A stretch of 64,000 nt of DNA from Agrococcus sp. Marseille-Q4369 (lineage in GTDB: Bacteria; Actinomycetota; Actinomycetes; Actinomycetales; Microbacteriaceae): NCBI RefSeq assembly GCF_018308945.1, contig NZ_CP070501.1, positions 2,108,001 to 2,172,000 on the forward strand, read 5' to 3'. The position numbers and the translations under genes are program-made. Below the pieces are notes generated by a model, which searched no databases, was not told the DNA's origin, and saw only the letters and a program-made list of their open reading frames with translations. How positions within the stretch are numbered: position 1 is the first letter of the stretch; each line of letters opens with the position of its first letter. Of this stretch, positions 1-7,403 are shown in pieces.

Positions 1-176
1 TTGACCTCCTTGAACATGTTCGCCGTGGCCTGCCGGACGGCGACGTAGTGGGGGTCGTCGCGGTCCATGCGGTGGAGCGTCTCGAGCACGCGGAGCGTGG
101 TGGCGACGTCGTCGGCGGAGAGCGTCTCGGGGGCGTCTGCGGGCGCGCCGGAGGGAGCCGGATCGTGGGGGAGCAC
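1..176 (-). CDS. N-terminal part of a minus-strand gene, possibly a large SDR oxidoreductase
   Basis: The gene reads leftward and leaves the window, so only about 58 residues are visible. The frame from GTG at 176 is open to the edge and uses GC-rich third positions, as real genes here do. The segment reads LSADDVATTLRVLETL and then VRQATANMFKEVK. This resembles, from memory, the helical N-terminal extension of a family of long actinobacterial short-chain dehydrogenases; the Rossmann part would lie outside the window. The identification is tentative. The start is chosen as the only upstream GTG/ATG in frame before the non-coding stretch that precedes hicA. Confidence 0.4.
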   Translation of the reverse strand, partial: MLPHDPAPSGAPADAPETLSADDVATTLRVLETLHRMDRDDPHYVAVRQATANMFKEV

Positions 177-230
177 AGGACAGTCTACCGAGGCCGCATC
201 CGTGTGCACGGTGCTGCGCCAGCCGCCCGC

Positions 231-309
231 CGCAGGCCGCAAGAGCGTGCACATCGTTCCGCGCGTCGTCGCTTCCCTCGCGAGCTTGTGCACGCTGTTG
301 CGGCCTGCG
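231..309. repeat. 22-bp inverted repeat with 35-bp spacer
   Basis: Positions 231-252 and 288-309 are inverted copies that match at 21 of 22 bases. Each arm begins with CGCAGGCCGCAA and ends with GCGTGCAC at the inner side. Two further GTGCAC cores lie nearby (about 203 and 331). The copy at 331 shares GTGCACAT and CCGCG with the left arm region. The element sits in the non-coding stretch between the left-edge gene and hicA. It has no T-tract, so it may be a bound site or a decayed small mobile repeat rather than a terminator. Confidence 0.55.
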
Positions 310-416
310 CGCCCGCCGAGCCGCATGAAGGTGCACATTGTCCGCGAGTCGTCCAAGCCGTCGCGGTCAAGCGCTCTGCCGTCTCATCGAGCGAGACGCC
401 CGATGCAACGTGTCGA

Positions 417-438
417 ATGGTGGCAATAGTGCTACCAT
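417..438 (+). promoter_or_regulatory. Probable HicB operator over the hicAB promoter
   Basis: Positions 417-438 form a near-perfect 22-bp palindrome: outer arms ATGGT and ACCAT, inner GGCA-class arms, with 2 mismatched pairs of 11. Its right half contains TACCAT (433-438), a plausible -10 hexamer ending 7 nt before the hicA GTG. HicB antitoxins of this type carry a DNA-binding domain and repress their own operon, so a palindrome overlapping the -10 fits autoregulation. The site is seen in the sequence; its binding by HicB is inferred. Confidence 0.6.
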
Positions 439-445
439 CGCAGTC

Positions 446-694
446 GTGGGGAAGCTCGAGAAGCGACTCGCTGCCATGCGCAACGCCCCGACGAGCGTGC
501 GCTTCTCCGACTTGCGAGCGGTGTGCGAGCACTACTTCGGGGAGCCCAGGCAGAGCGGCGGCTCGCACCTCGTGTTCGCCACGCCTTGGCCGGGTGACCC
601 CCGCGTCAACATCCAGGATCGCGACGGTGCCGCAGCGCCGTATCAAGTGCGGCAAGTGCTCGCGGCAATTGAGAAGCTCGAGGAGGAACGATGA
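446..694 (+). CDS. hicA: HicA-type mRNA interferase toxin
   Basis: This encodes 82 residues, the usual size for HicA toxins, which carry a double-stranded-RNA-binding-like fold and cleave mRNA. The hallmark GGSHLVF is present, with the catalytic His at about residue 41. The C-terminal half has the VNIQDRDG and YQVRQVLAAI segments of the fold. The start is GTG at 446, chosen because the HicA fold begins there and because the -10-like TACCAT lies 7 nt upstream. That spacing would give a leaderless transcript, and no Shine-Dalgarno sequence is visible. The TGA overlaps the hicB ATG in ATGA, so the pair is translationally coupled. The order toxin then antitoxin is usual for hicAB. Confidence 0.85.
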   Translation: MGKLEKRLAAMRNAPTSVRFSDLRAVCEHYFGEPRQSGGSHLVFATPWPGDPRVNIQDRDGAAAPYQVRQVLAAIEKLEEER

Positions 695-1020
695 GCAGCA
701 GCCTGCACTACGGTTACCGCACGGTGTGGTCAGAGGAGGACGGAGCCTTCGTCGCCACCGCGGCGGAGTTCCCCTCGCTGTCGTGGGTGGCGGACGAGGC
801 GCCGGAGGCCCTGCGGGGCCTGGAGGCACTGATCGAGTCGGTCGTCGCTGACCTGCGCGAGCAAGGGGAGGAAGTGCCGGTGCCGCTCGTCGACCGGACG
901 TACTCGGGGAAGCTCAGCGTGCGCATCTCGCCGTCGCTCCACAAGAAGGTGGCCATGCGGGCCGCGGAGGAGAAGGTGTCGATCAATCGGCTGATCTCGC
1001 AGGCGCTCGCCGAAGTCTGA
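691..1020 (+). CDS. hicB: HicB-type antitoxin
   Basis: This 109-residue protein should neutralise HicA by direct binding and repress the operon. The N-terminal half (about 1-60) is the degenerate RNase-H-like HicB fold, with YRTVWSEEDGAFVAT and EFPSLSWVADEAPEAL. The C-terminal part (about 68-109), with SGKLSVRISPSLHKKVAMRA, looks like a ribbon-helix-helix DNA-binding region of the COG4226 kind. It overlaps hicA by 4 nt. The likely target site is the palindrome at 417-438. Confidence 0.85.
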   Translation: MSSSLHYGYRTVWSEEDGAFVATAAEFPSLSWVADEAPEALRGLEALIESVVADLREQGEEVPVPLVDRTYSGKLSVRISPSLHKKVAMRAAEEKVSINRLISQALAEV

Positions 1021-1055
1021 GGCTGCCCTGCGGCGAGTGCGACAGACTCGAGGCG

Positions 1056-3563
1056 ATGCCCCTCCTCGACCTCGCCCCTTCGCCCTGGGACCCCGACGCC
1101 GCCTTCGACGCGTTCGCCGAGTGGTCGGCCGAGCGCGGGCTGCCGCTTTACCCGGCGCAGGAGGAGGCGCTCATCGAGGTCGTGAGCGGCTCGAACGTCA
1201 TCCTCTCGACGCCGACCGGCACGGGGAAGTCGCTCGTCGCCGTCGGCGCGCACTTCGCCGCCCTCGCGCAAGGCAAGCGCACCTTCTACACCGCGCCGAT
1301 CAAGGCGCTCGTGAGCGAGAAGTTCTTCCAGCTCGTCGACGTCTTCGGCGCCGAGAACGTCGGCATGGTCACCGGCGACTCGTCCGTGAACGCCGACGCC
1401 CCGATCATCTGCTGCACCGCCGAGATCCTCGCGAACCTCGCCCTGCGCAACGGCGACAAGACCGACGTCGGCCAGGTCGTGATGGACGAGTTCCACTTCT
1501 ACGCCGACCCGCAGCGTGGCTGGGCGTGGCAGGTGCCGCTCCTGACGCTCCCGCAAGCGCAGTTCATCCTGATGTCGGCGACGCTCGGCGACGTCTCCCG
1601 CATCGCCGACGACCTCAGCCGCCGCACCGGCCGCGAGACCGCGCAGGTCACGGGAGTCGAGCGCCCCGTGCCGCTCACGTACGAGTACGCGATGACGCCC
1701 GTGCACGAGACGATCGAGGAGCTGCTCGCCACCCAGCGCTCGCCCGTCTACATCGTCCACTTCGCGCAGGCCGCGGCCCTCGAGCGGGCGCAGGCGCTCA
1801 CCTCGGCGAAGATCACCACCCGCGAGCAGCGCGACGAGATCGCGCGCGCGATCGGCGACTTCCGCTTCACGACACGCTTCGGCCAGACCCTCTCGCGGCT
1901 CGTCCGGCAGGGCATCGGCGTCCACCACGCGGGGCTGCTGCCGAAGTACCGCCGGCTCGTCGAGCAGCTCGCGCAGCAGGGGCTGCTGCGCGTCATCTGC
2001 GGCACCGACACCCTCGGCGTCGGCATCAACGTGCCCATCCGCACCGTGCTCCTCACGGGACTCACGAAGTTCGACGGCACCCGGATGCGTCACCTCACCG
2101 CGCGCGAGTTCCACCAGATCGCGGGCCGCGCCGGCCGCGCCGGCTACGACACCGCCGGCACCGTCGTCGCGCAGGCGCCCGAGCACGAGGCCGAGAACGC
2201 GAAGATGCTCGCGAAGGCCGGCGACGACGCCAAGCAGCGCCGCAAGCTCGTGCGGAAGAAGGCGCCCGAGGGCTTCGTCTCGTGGGGCAAGCCCTCGTTC
2301 GAGAAGCTCATCGAGGCCGAGCCCGAGCCGCTGCAATCCCAGATGCGGATCAGCCACTCGATGCTGCTCAACATCATCGGCCGCGGCCGCGACGCCTTCA
2401 CCGAGGTGCGCGAGCTCATCGAGTCGTCGCACGAGCCGCGCGCGCGCCAGCTCGAGCTCAAGCGGCGCGCGCTCGCGATCTACCGCACGCTCCGCACCGC
2501 GGGCATCGTCAAGCAGCACCCCGATCCCCGAGACGCCGACGCGCCCCCGCGCATCCGCCTCACCGTCGACCTGCAGCCGAACTTCGCGCTCAACCAGCCG
2601 CTCTCGCCGTTCGCGCTCGCGGCGATCGACCTGCTCGATGAGGCCAGCCCGACGCATCCGCTCGACGTCGTCTCGGTCATCGAGGCGACGCTCGACGACC
2701 CGCGCCCGATCCTGTCGCAGCAGCAGTTCCTCGCGCGGGGCGAGGCGGTCGCGGCGATGAAGGCCGAGGGCATCGAGTACGAGGCGCGCATGGAGCTGCT
2801 TGAGGACGTCACGCACCCGAAGCCGCTCGAGGAGCTGCTCACCGAGGCGCTCGCGATGTTCGCCGAGTCGCAGCCGTGGGTGCGCGACTTCGAGCTCTCG
2901 CCGAAGTCGGTCGTGCGCGACATGTGGGAGCGGGCGATGACGTTCGCCGACTACGTGCAGCACTACGGGCTCTCGCGCTCGGAGGGGCTCGTGCTGCGGT
3001 ACCTGTCGGATGCGTTCCGGGCGATCCGGCAGACGGTGCCCGATGAGGTCAAGGGCGAGGAGCTGCTCGACCTCATCGAGTGGCTCGGCGAGGTCGTGCG
3101 GCAGGTCGACTCGAGCCTGCTCGACGAGTGGGAGGAGCTCATGCACCCCACAGCGCCGGGGGAGGCGCCCATCGCGCCCCCGCCGCCGCCCTCGGTCGTC
3201 GCGAACCCGCGCGCGTTCCGCGTGCTCGTGCGCAACGAGCTGTTCCGTCGCGTGCAGCTCGCGGCGCTCGACAAGCACGAGGAGCTGGGCGAGCTGGATG
3301 CGTCCTCGGGCTTCGACGCGGATGCCTGGGGTCAGGCGCTCGACGCCTACTACGACGAGCACGGCTCGATCGGCACGGGGGCGGATGCGCGGAGCTCGCG
3401 GATGCTCGTGATCGACGAGGGCCCGCAGGTGTGGGAGGCGCAGCAGATCCTCGCCGACCCGGCGGGCGACCACGACTGGCGCATCTGGGCGACGATCGAC
3501 CTCGCGGCCTCCGCCGAGGAGGGCCGCGCGGTCGTGCGGGTGACGAAGGTGGGGCGGCTCTAG
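1056..3563 (+). CDS. DEAD/DEAH-box helicase with DUF3516 C-terminus
   Basis: This 835-residue superfamily 2 helicase probably unwinds RNA or RNA-DNA substrates with ATP. Motif I is TPTGTGKS (about 52-59), motif II is DEFH (about 144-147), SAT (motif III) lies near 172 and QIAGRAGRAG (motif VI) near 354. The helicase core occupies roughly residues 25-400 and resembles Ski2-like enzymes. The rest, about 420-835, corresponds to the DUF3516 extension found in actinobacterial members. The start at 1056 lies 35 nt after hicB and precedes the conserved N-terminus MPLLDLAPSP. It stands alone; I cannot name its substrate. Confidence 0.88.
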   Translation: MPLLDLAPSPWDPDAAFDAFAEWSAERGLPLYPAQEEALIEVVSGSNVILSTPTGTGKSLVAVGAHFAALAQGKRTFYTAPIKALVSEKFFQLVDVFGAENVGMVTGDSSVNADAPIICCTAEILANLALRNGDKTDVGQVVMDEFHFYADPQRGWAWQVPLLTLPQAQFILMSATLGDVSRIADDLSRRTGRETAQVTGVERPVPLTYEYAMTPVHETIEELLATQRSPVYIVHFAQAAALERAQALTSAKITTREQRDEIARAIGDFRFTTRFGQTLSRLVRQGIGVHHAGLLPKYRRLVEQLAQQGLLRVICGTDTLGVGINVPIRTVLLTGLTKFDGTRMRHLTAREFHQIAGRAGRAGYDTAGTVVAQAPEHEAENAKMLAKAGDDAKQRRKLVRKKAPEGFVSWGKPSFEKLIEAEPEPLQSQMRISHSMLLNIIGRGRDAFTEVRELIESSHEPRARQLELKRRALAIYRTLRTAGIVKQHPDPRDADAPPRIRLTVDLQPNFALNQPLSPFALAAIDLLDEASPTHPLDVVSVIEATLDDPRPILSQQQFLARGEAVAAMKAEGIEYEARMELLEDVTHPKPLEELLTEALAMFAESQPWVRDFELSPKSVVRDMWERAMTFADYVQHYGLSRSEGLVLRYLSDAFRAIRQTVPDEVKGEELLDLIEWLGEVVRQVDSSLLDEWEELMHPTAPGEAPIAPPPPPSVVANPRAFRVLVRNELFRRVQLAALDKHEELGELDASSGFDADAWGQALDAYYDEHGSIGTGADARSSRMLVIDEGPQVWEAQQILADPAGDHDWRIWATIDLAASAEEGRAVVRVTKVGRL

Positions 3564-3655
3564 CCCTCCCGCTGGCTGAACCGGTCCGCGCGCAGTCCTG
3601 GCTCAGCGGACGGGGTGCATGCTGAGAGCAGCACCGAGCTGACGAAGGAGCTTGC

Positions 3656-4099
3656 ATGCCGCTGCAGGGGGAGTACGCGCCGAGCGAGTCGGCGTGGGCG
3701 CGCAAGCAGGCCGAGACGTTCGAGGCCACGGGCGGACGCGAGGCCAACACGCTGCGCGGCAAGCCGATCATCGTGCTCACGAGCGTCGGCGCGAAGAGCG
3801 GCAAGCTGCGCAAGACCGCGCTCATGCGCGTCGAGCACGAGGGGGAGTACCTCGTGGTGGCGTCCAAGGGCGGCCACCCGACGCATCCGACCTGGTACTG
3901 GAACCTCAAGCGCAACCCGCACGTCGAGCTGCAGGACGGCGCCGAGAAGCACGACTACCTCGCGCGCGAGCAGGAGCCGGGCGAGGAGCGGGATGCGTGG
4001 TGGGCGCGCGCGGTCGAGGCCTGGCCCGACTACGCGAGCTACCAGGTGAAGACGGAGCGGCTCATCCCGGTGTTCCTGCTGACGCGCATGGAGCGCTGA
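3656..4099 (+). CDS. Deazaflavin (F420)-dependent nitroreductase-family protein
   Basis: This 147-residue protein has the split-barrel fold of the DUF385/Ddn family, which uses the deazaflavin cofactor F420 (some members bind FMN or heme) to reduce quinones or nitro compounds. Recognisable parts are the segment [20 protein letters not shown] (about 37-56) and [17 protein letters not shown] (about 71-87), both typical. The start has AAGGAGC 5 nt upstream. A C-terminal fragment of a second family member lies on the other strand immediately downstream. The substrate is unknown. Confidence 0.85.
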   Translation: MPLQGEYAPSESAWARKQAETFEATGGREANTLRGKPIIVLTSVGAKSGKLRKTALMRVEHEGEYLVVASKGGHPTHPTWYWNLKRNPHVELQDGAEKHDYLAREQEPGEERDAWWARAVEAWPDYASYQVKTERLIPVFLLTRMER

Positions 4100-4101
4100 G
4101 C

Positions 4102-4263
4102 TCAGAGGCGGCCGAAGGGCGACGGCTCCGCGTCGGTCGCGAGGCGGAGGAGTCGCACGGTGCGGCCGGAGTCGCGCTCGTACTGGCGGTAGCCGGGCCA
4201 CTGGCGCCCGATGCGCGCCCACGCGGCGTCGCGCTCGGGGTGGGTGATCTGCTCTGCGCGCAC
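4102..4263 (-). pseudogene. C-terminal remnant of a deazaflavin-dependent reductase
   Basis: The minus strand codes for 53 residues from GTG 4263: AEQITHPERDAAWARI, then GRQWPGYRQYERDSGR and a hydrophobic end. This matches the usual tail of DUF385/Ddn-family proteins (acid-rich helix, W-P-x-Y-x-x-Y, then a short strand), also seen in the intact gene at 3656-4099. The N-terminal barrel and cofactor loop are missing; an in-frame TGA lies 6 codons upstream. I read it as a decayed second copy. A tiny independent gene is possible but less likely. Confidence 0.5.
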
Positions 4264-4300
4264 GCGGTGGACGCGCGATCATGGCAGAACCGGTGTGCGG

Positions 4301-4489
4301 TCAGGGCCGCTCGTCCGACTCACCCGCGACCGCCGTGCCCGAGCGGAACCAGCAGAAGCTCGCCACGAGGAAGACCGTTGCGGCGATCGGTTGCGGCACG
4401 AGCGTCGCCGTGACGAGGCAGACGAGCGCGACGATCGCGACCAGCAGCCACGCGAAGCTGCTGGGCGTCGGGCGCCAGGGGCGGTTCAC
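4301..4489 (-). CDS. Small two-helix membrane protein
   Basis: This encodes 62 residues with two hydrophobic helices (about 12-29 and 34-50) and short polar ends, so it is probably a small inner-membrane protein. Function unknown. Its GTG start overlaps the stop of the upstream SDR gene as GTGA, so the two are likely translated together. The sequence gives no motif. Confidence 0.6.
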   Translation of the reverse strand: MNRPWRPTPSSFAWLLVAIVALVCLVTATLVPQPIAATVFLVASFCWFRSGTAVAGESDERP

Positions 4490-5124
4490 CGGTCGGCTCC
4501 TGCCGGGGGGTCGGCCGCGAACTCGGCGGCGAGCTCGGCGGCGAGCTCGGCGACGTCGGTATGGCCGGCGAAGTCACGCTCGGGCTGCGCGGCTCGGTCG
4601 GCGTCGGAGACGAGCGCCTTGACCCGCTTCACGACCGTGCGCGCGGGCGTGCTGCGCAGCTCGTGCCCGACCGCGGCGAGCCACGTCTCGGCGGCGGCCT
4701 TGAGCGCGACGTAGTTCGCGTTGCCCGCAGTGGGCCGCTCGAGCCCGGTCGTCGAGACGATCGCGATGACGCCCGCCTCCGAGCGCCCGATCGCGGGCGC
4801 GAGCGCGCGCGTGGTGTTGCGCAGCGTGCCGACGACGCGCTGCTCGAGCCACGCCCAGTCCTCGTCGGACTGCCCCGCGAGGCCGCCGCCGCCGCGCCAG
4901 CCGCCCACGAGGTGCACGAGCCCGTCGAGCTCGCCCACCTCCTCGGCGAGCGACCGCACCGCCTCGAAGTCGGTCAGGTCGCACTCGAAGCGAGCCGACG
5001 CATCCACGAGCCCGAGGCGGTCGGCGTTCGAGCCGACCGCGATGACGTGGTGGCCTGCTGCGAGCAGGGCGGATGCGGTGGCGTGCCCGAGCGCGCTCGT
5101 GGCGCCGGCGATGAGGATGCGCAT
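4486..5124 (-). CDS. Short-chain dehydrogenase/reductase family protein
   Basis: This 212-residue protein has a Rossmann fold for NAD(P). The nucleotide loop is GATSALGHA (about 7-15), a variant of the TGxxxGxG motif. The active-site pair appears as YVALK (Tyr and Lys), with a Ser in IAIVST before it. It is slightly shorter than typical 240-250 residue members. The C-terminus is Ala/Glu-rich. The start at 5124 is the ATG directly before RILIAGATS. Its substrate cannot be told. It is coupled to the downstream 62-residue membrane protein. Confidence 0.75.
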   Translation of the reverse strand: MRILIAGATSALGHATASALLAAGHHVIAVGSNADRLGLVDASARFECDLTDFEAVRSLAEEVGELDGLVHLVGGWRGGGGLAGQSDEDWAWLEQRVVGTLRNTTRALAPAIGRSEAGVIAIVSTTGLERPTAGNANYVALKAAAETWLAAVGHELRSTPARTVVKRVKALVSDADRAAQPERDFAGHTDVAELAAELAAEFAADPPAGADR

Positions 5125-5141
5125 GCGCCCAGTCTGCCCGG

Positions 5142-5522
5142 CTAACGGTCGGCGTCGATCATCGCGAGCTCGATGCCGCCGATGATCGAGGCGGTCGCGA
5201 GCGCGAGGCCCAGGATCGCGGTCGGCCACGCTCGCCGGCCCTGCGCGACGAGCAGCAGCACCAGCAGGGCGGTGAGGGAGGCGATGGCGACCAGCGCGCC
5301 GAGCGTGAGGACGTCGATCGCGGCGCGCACGCGCTCGACGGTGTCTGGGCCGCAGCCCGCGGCCATCCGCGCGGGGCAGGCGCTCGCCGGCGTGATCGGC
5401 GGCAGCTCGGGCAGCAGGATCGACCGCAGCGCGACGACGAGCGGCAGCGGCAGCAGCAGGGCGATCGCGAGCACGGCGTTCCGGCGCCGAGCCGTCCTCG
5501 GCAGCGGCGCCACGATGCTCAT
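5142..5522 (-). CDS. Small membrane protein, last gene of the XRE operon
   Basis: This encodes 126 residues with a basic N-terminus and two or three hydrophobic segments (about 14-34, 68-90 and 98-118). An external-looking loop contains two cysteines (SACPARMAAGC). No family is recognised. Its ATG overlaps the stop of the preceding short frame as ATGA, which ties it to the operon that starts at 6341 with a membrane protein and an XRE regulator. Confidence 0.6.
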   Translation of the reverse strand: MSIVAPLPRTARRRNAVLAIALLLPLPLVVALRSILLPELPPITPASACPARMAAGCGPDTVERVRAAIDVLTLGALVAIASLTALLVLLLVAQGRRAWPTAILGLALATASIIGGIELAMIDADR

Positions 5523-5683
5523 GGTCCCGTAGCGGCGAGGAGCAGCGGCAGCACGAGCCCGACACCCATCGACGCCATGATCACGGCGACACCCATCGCC
5601 GCTGCGGGGAGCGTGCGGCGACGGCGCACGGCGAGCACGACGACGGCGAGCGGTCACGGCGCCAGGATCGGCGGGCGGCTCAC
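5519..5683 (-). pseudogene. Small membrane protein gene interrupted by an in-frame TGA
   Basis: The frame begins with a GTG at 5683 that overlaps the stop of the XRE regulator (GTGA) and ends with a TGA that overlaps the ATG of the next gene (ATGA). Both overlaps are the usual coupling in this genome. Codon 10 (5654-5656) is TGA. With that codon read as any amino acid, the 54-residue product has two hydrophobic helices: PPILAP then PLAVVVLAV, and AAAMGVAVIMASMGVGL. I read it as a gene with a recent nonsense mutation. Alternatively, translation restarts at GTG 5638, giving 39 residues. Confidence 0.45.
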
Positions 5684-5871
5684 TCCGGCGAGAAGAGGTC
5701 CTCGATCGTGCAGCCGAAGACCGCTGCGAGCCGGAACGCGACCGGGAGCGAGGGGTCGAAGCGACCCTTCTCGATCGAGATGACCGTCTGCCGCGAGACG
5801 CCGAGCTCGTTGGCGAGCCGCTGCTGCGACCAGCCGAGCTCCGCCCGGCGCTCGGGAAGGGCGTTGCGCAT
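5680..5871 (-). CDS. XRE/Cro-type helix-turn-helix regulator
   Basis: This 63-residue protein is a complete single-domain XRE regulator of the short YozG-like kind. The helix-turn-helix is WSQQRLANELGVSRQTVIS (about 14-32), followed by IEKGRFDPSL and a C-terminal CTIEDLFSPE. Such proteins usually control the membrane-protein operon they sit in. Its ATG overlaps the preceding stop as TGATG. The candidate operator is the group of GTCAAG half-sites in the promoter at 6372-6411. Confidence 0.85.
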   Translation of the reverse strand: MRNALPERRAELGWSQQRLANELGVSRQTVISIEKGRFDPSLPVAFRLAAVFGCTIEDLFSPE

Positions 5872-6341
5872 CAGGCATCCGCTCGCTTCGCGAGCTGGTA
5901 GCGCACCCCGAAGTCGGCCATCACCATCGTGCCGAGCACGATGAGCAGAATGCCCGTGTTCACCTGCAGCTGCGTGAACGAGAACAGCGCGGCACCGATG
6001 CCGACGGTGATGAGCACGTCGTGCATCGTGCCCTCGGCCGCCTTCGCGTACCAGCGCGACTCGATCGAGTCCTCCGGCCGCTCGATCGAGCCCTTGAGCG
6101 ACGAGCGGTCGACGAGCAGCGCCCACGGCAGCATGGCACTCACGGGCAGCGTCACGACCGCGACGATCGCGAAGCGCACCCATGCCTCGCCGGTCTCGCC
6201 GATCCAGGCGTAGAGCCCGCCGAGGCCGCTCGAGATGGCGAGCCCGATGAGCAGCGAGACGAGCACGAGCGCTGACGTGCCGCCGCCGAAGCGGGCTCGG
6301 CCGATGGTCGACTGCGGGGCGGATGCGGTGGGGTCGCTCAT
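5871..6341 (-). CDS. Four-helix membrane protein paired with XRE regulator
   Basis: This 156-residue integral membrane protein has about four transmembrane helices (approximately 24-46, 56-77, 108-126 and 130-148), with a charged loop SIERPEDSIESRWYAKAAEG between helices 2 and 3. Membrane proteins of this size next to a short XRE regulator are common in Gram-positive bacteria, but I do not recognise a named family. It is first in an operon of four coupled frames. A strong promoter lies upstream (6381-6410). Confidence 0.7.
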   Translation of the reverse strand: MSDPTASAPQSTIGRARFGGGTSALVLVSLLIGLAISSGLGGLYAWIGETGEAWVRFAIVAVVTLPVSAMLPWALLVDRSSLKGSIERPEDSIESRWYAKAAEGTMHDVLITVGIGAALFSFTQLQVNTGILLIVLGTMVMADFGVRYQLAKRADA

Positions 6342-6371
6342 GGCGTCTCCTTCGGTCGAGCGTAGGTCGAT

Positions 6372-6411
6372 GTCAAGGAGACTGTACGGTCAAGTTCGCT
6401 TGACTGTCAAG
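6372..6411 (-). promoter_or_regulatory. Promoter with three phased GTCAAG half-sites
   Basis: On the minus strand a consensus -35, TTGACA (6410-6405), is separated by 18 bp from TACAGT (6386-6381). Between them lies a perfect inverted repeat GTCAAG-TTCG-CTTGAC (6389-6404). The half-site GTCAAG also recurs in direct orientation at 6372, 6389 and 6406, exactly 17 bp apart. This is one of the few AT-richer spots nearby. The likely binder is the operon's own XRE protein (inferred). Confidence 0.7.
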
Positions 6412-6451
6412 TACACTTCACTCACCCCGCCGCGCGCTCCGCGCCGGCCGC

Positions 6452-7093
6452 TCAGTAGGCGAAGGAGATGTGCTCCCGGCGGTGCGCGCCCGCCTCGATC
6501 TCGTCGACGACCGCGAGCGCGAAGTCGGGGCCGGAGATGACCGAGCCGCCGTCCGCCTCGAAGAACGCGTCCTCGCCGCCCGTGCGGTACTCGCCGCGGC
6601 GCGTCTGGTCGGGCACGAAGCCGCCGAACGTGCCGGCGGGCGAGACGTAGGTCCAGTCGACCCCGTCCGTCGCCGCGACGCGCTCGTAGGCCGAGAAGAG
6701 CTCGAGCGACTCCGGCTTGTACTCGGGCGCGAACGCGTCGGTGTTCACGATCCGCTCGCCGTCGGCGTCCTTCAGCGAGCCGAACCCGCCGACGATGAGG
6801 AACCGCGCACCGGTCTCCGCGACGCGCGTCGCGACATCCGCATACGCATCCGCCACCCTGCCCTCCATGTCGCCGCGCGGTGAGAGCGCGCCCACGACGA
6901 CCTCGGCGCCGTCGAGCGCCTGCGCGAGCACGTCGCCGTCGAGCACCGAGCCGCGGATGACGCGCGCGCCCTCGGGTGCGTCGCTCGGCGTCGAGCGGGA
7001 GACGAGGGTGAGCTCGTGGCCGCGGCTCGCGGCCTCCTTCGCGATCCATCCGCCCGCGAACCCCGTCGCGCCGAGCACCGTGATCTTCGCCAT
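6452..7093 (-). CDS. NAD(P)H-binding atypical SDR protein
   Basis: This 213-residue protein begins with the dinucleotide loop GATGFAGGWIAKEA (about 8-21), followed by a basic residue pair that suits NADP. The rest follows the NmrA/atypical SDR pattern (COG2910-like), with LIVGGFGSL and WTYVSPAGTFG. It lacks a clear YxxxK, as many of these redox-sensing or reductase-like proteins do. GGAGGAT precedes ATG 7093. No operon partner is evident. Confidence 0.75.
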   Translation of the reverse strand: MAKITVLGATGFAGGWIAKEAASRGHELTLVSRSTPSDAPEGARVIRGSVLDGDVLAQALDGAEVVVGALSPRGDMEGRVADAYADVATRVAETGARFLIVGGFGSLKDADGERIVNTDAFAPEYKPESLELFSAYERVAATDGVDWTYVSPAGTFGGFVPDQTRRGEYRTGGEDAFFEADGGSVISGPDFALAVVDEIEAGAHRREHISFAY

Positions 7094-7403
7094 GCCATCC
7101 TCCTCGAGAAGCTTGTGTCTCAGTGGCAACCCACGGACTCGACGGGGCATTCCTCGTCGCTGTCAACCGACTCCCAGGATGCTCGGATGCGACGCTCGTA
7201 CGCGCCCAGCCCGGGCTCGGCGTGCCGATGCCGCGGCGACGCCGAAGCCGAACACGATGGAGAAGATCGCCGGCGAGGTGCAGGACAAGCTCCACATGGA
7301 GTGAGCCGCGCCGCCCTGCGACAGGTGCAGGACGACCGACGGGGTGCCGGCGAACCAGCACCCCGTCGGTGCGAGCGCACCCGTTGCGAAGGAAGAGCGG
7401 CAG
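7094..7403. other. Gap between two minus-strand genes; contains a terminator
   Basis: About 310 bp hold no convincing gene. The plus strand has a short open stretch ending TMEKIAGEVQDKLHME at 7304, which could be the tail of a decayed small protein, but no start or upstream domain is seen. The strong hairpin at 7335-7370 lies 30 nt after it and 34 nt beyond the end of the DUF6421 gene. GGAGGAT for the next gene is at the left end. Confidence 0.5.
7335..7370 (-). terminator. Intrinsic terminator hairpin
   Basis: A perfect 13-bp stem, ACCGACGGGGTGC paired with its complement (7335-7347 and 7358-7370), encloses a 10-nt loop. It lies 34 nt downstream of the stop of the minus-strand DUF6421 gene. 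There is no long T-tract, as is common in GC-rich actinobacteria. It could act in both directions. Confidence 0.7.

Noticed and set aside
714-3473. Long minus-strand reading frame opposite the helicase
   Set aside because: It is Arg/Glu/Leu/Asp-rich with no domain and is the complement of a gene with all motifs intact; such shadows are normal at this GC content.
7208-7304. Possible small CsbD-like protein ending MEKIAGEVQDKLHME
   Set aside because: Only about 15 residues look gene-like, no start or upstream domain is found, and the resemblance is weak. Kept only as a note on the gap.
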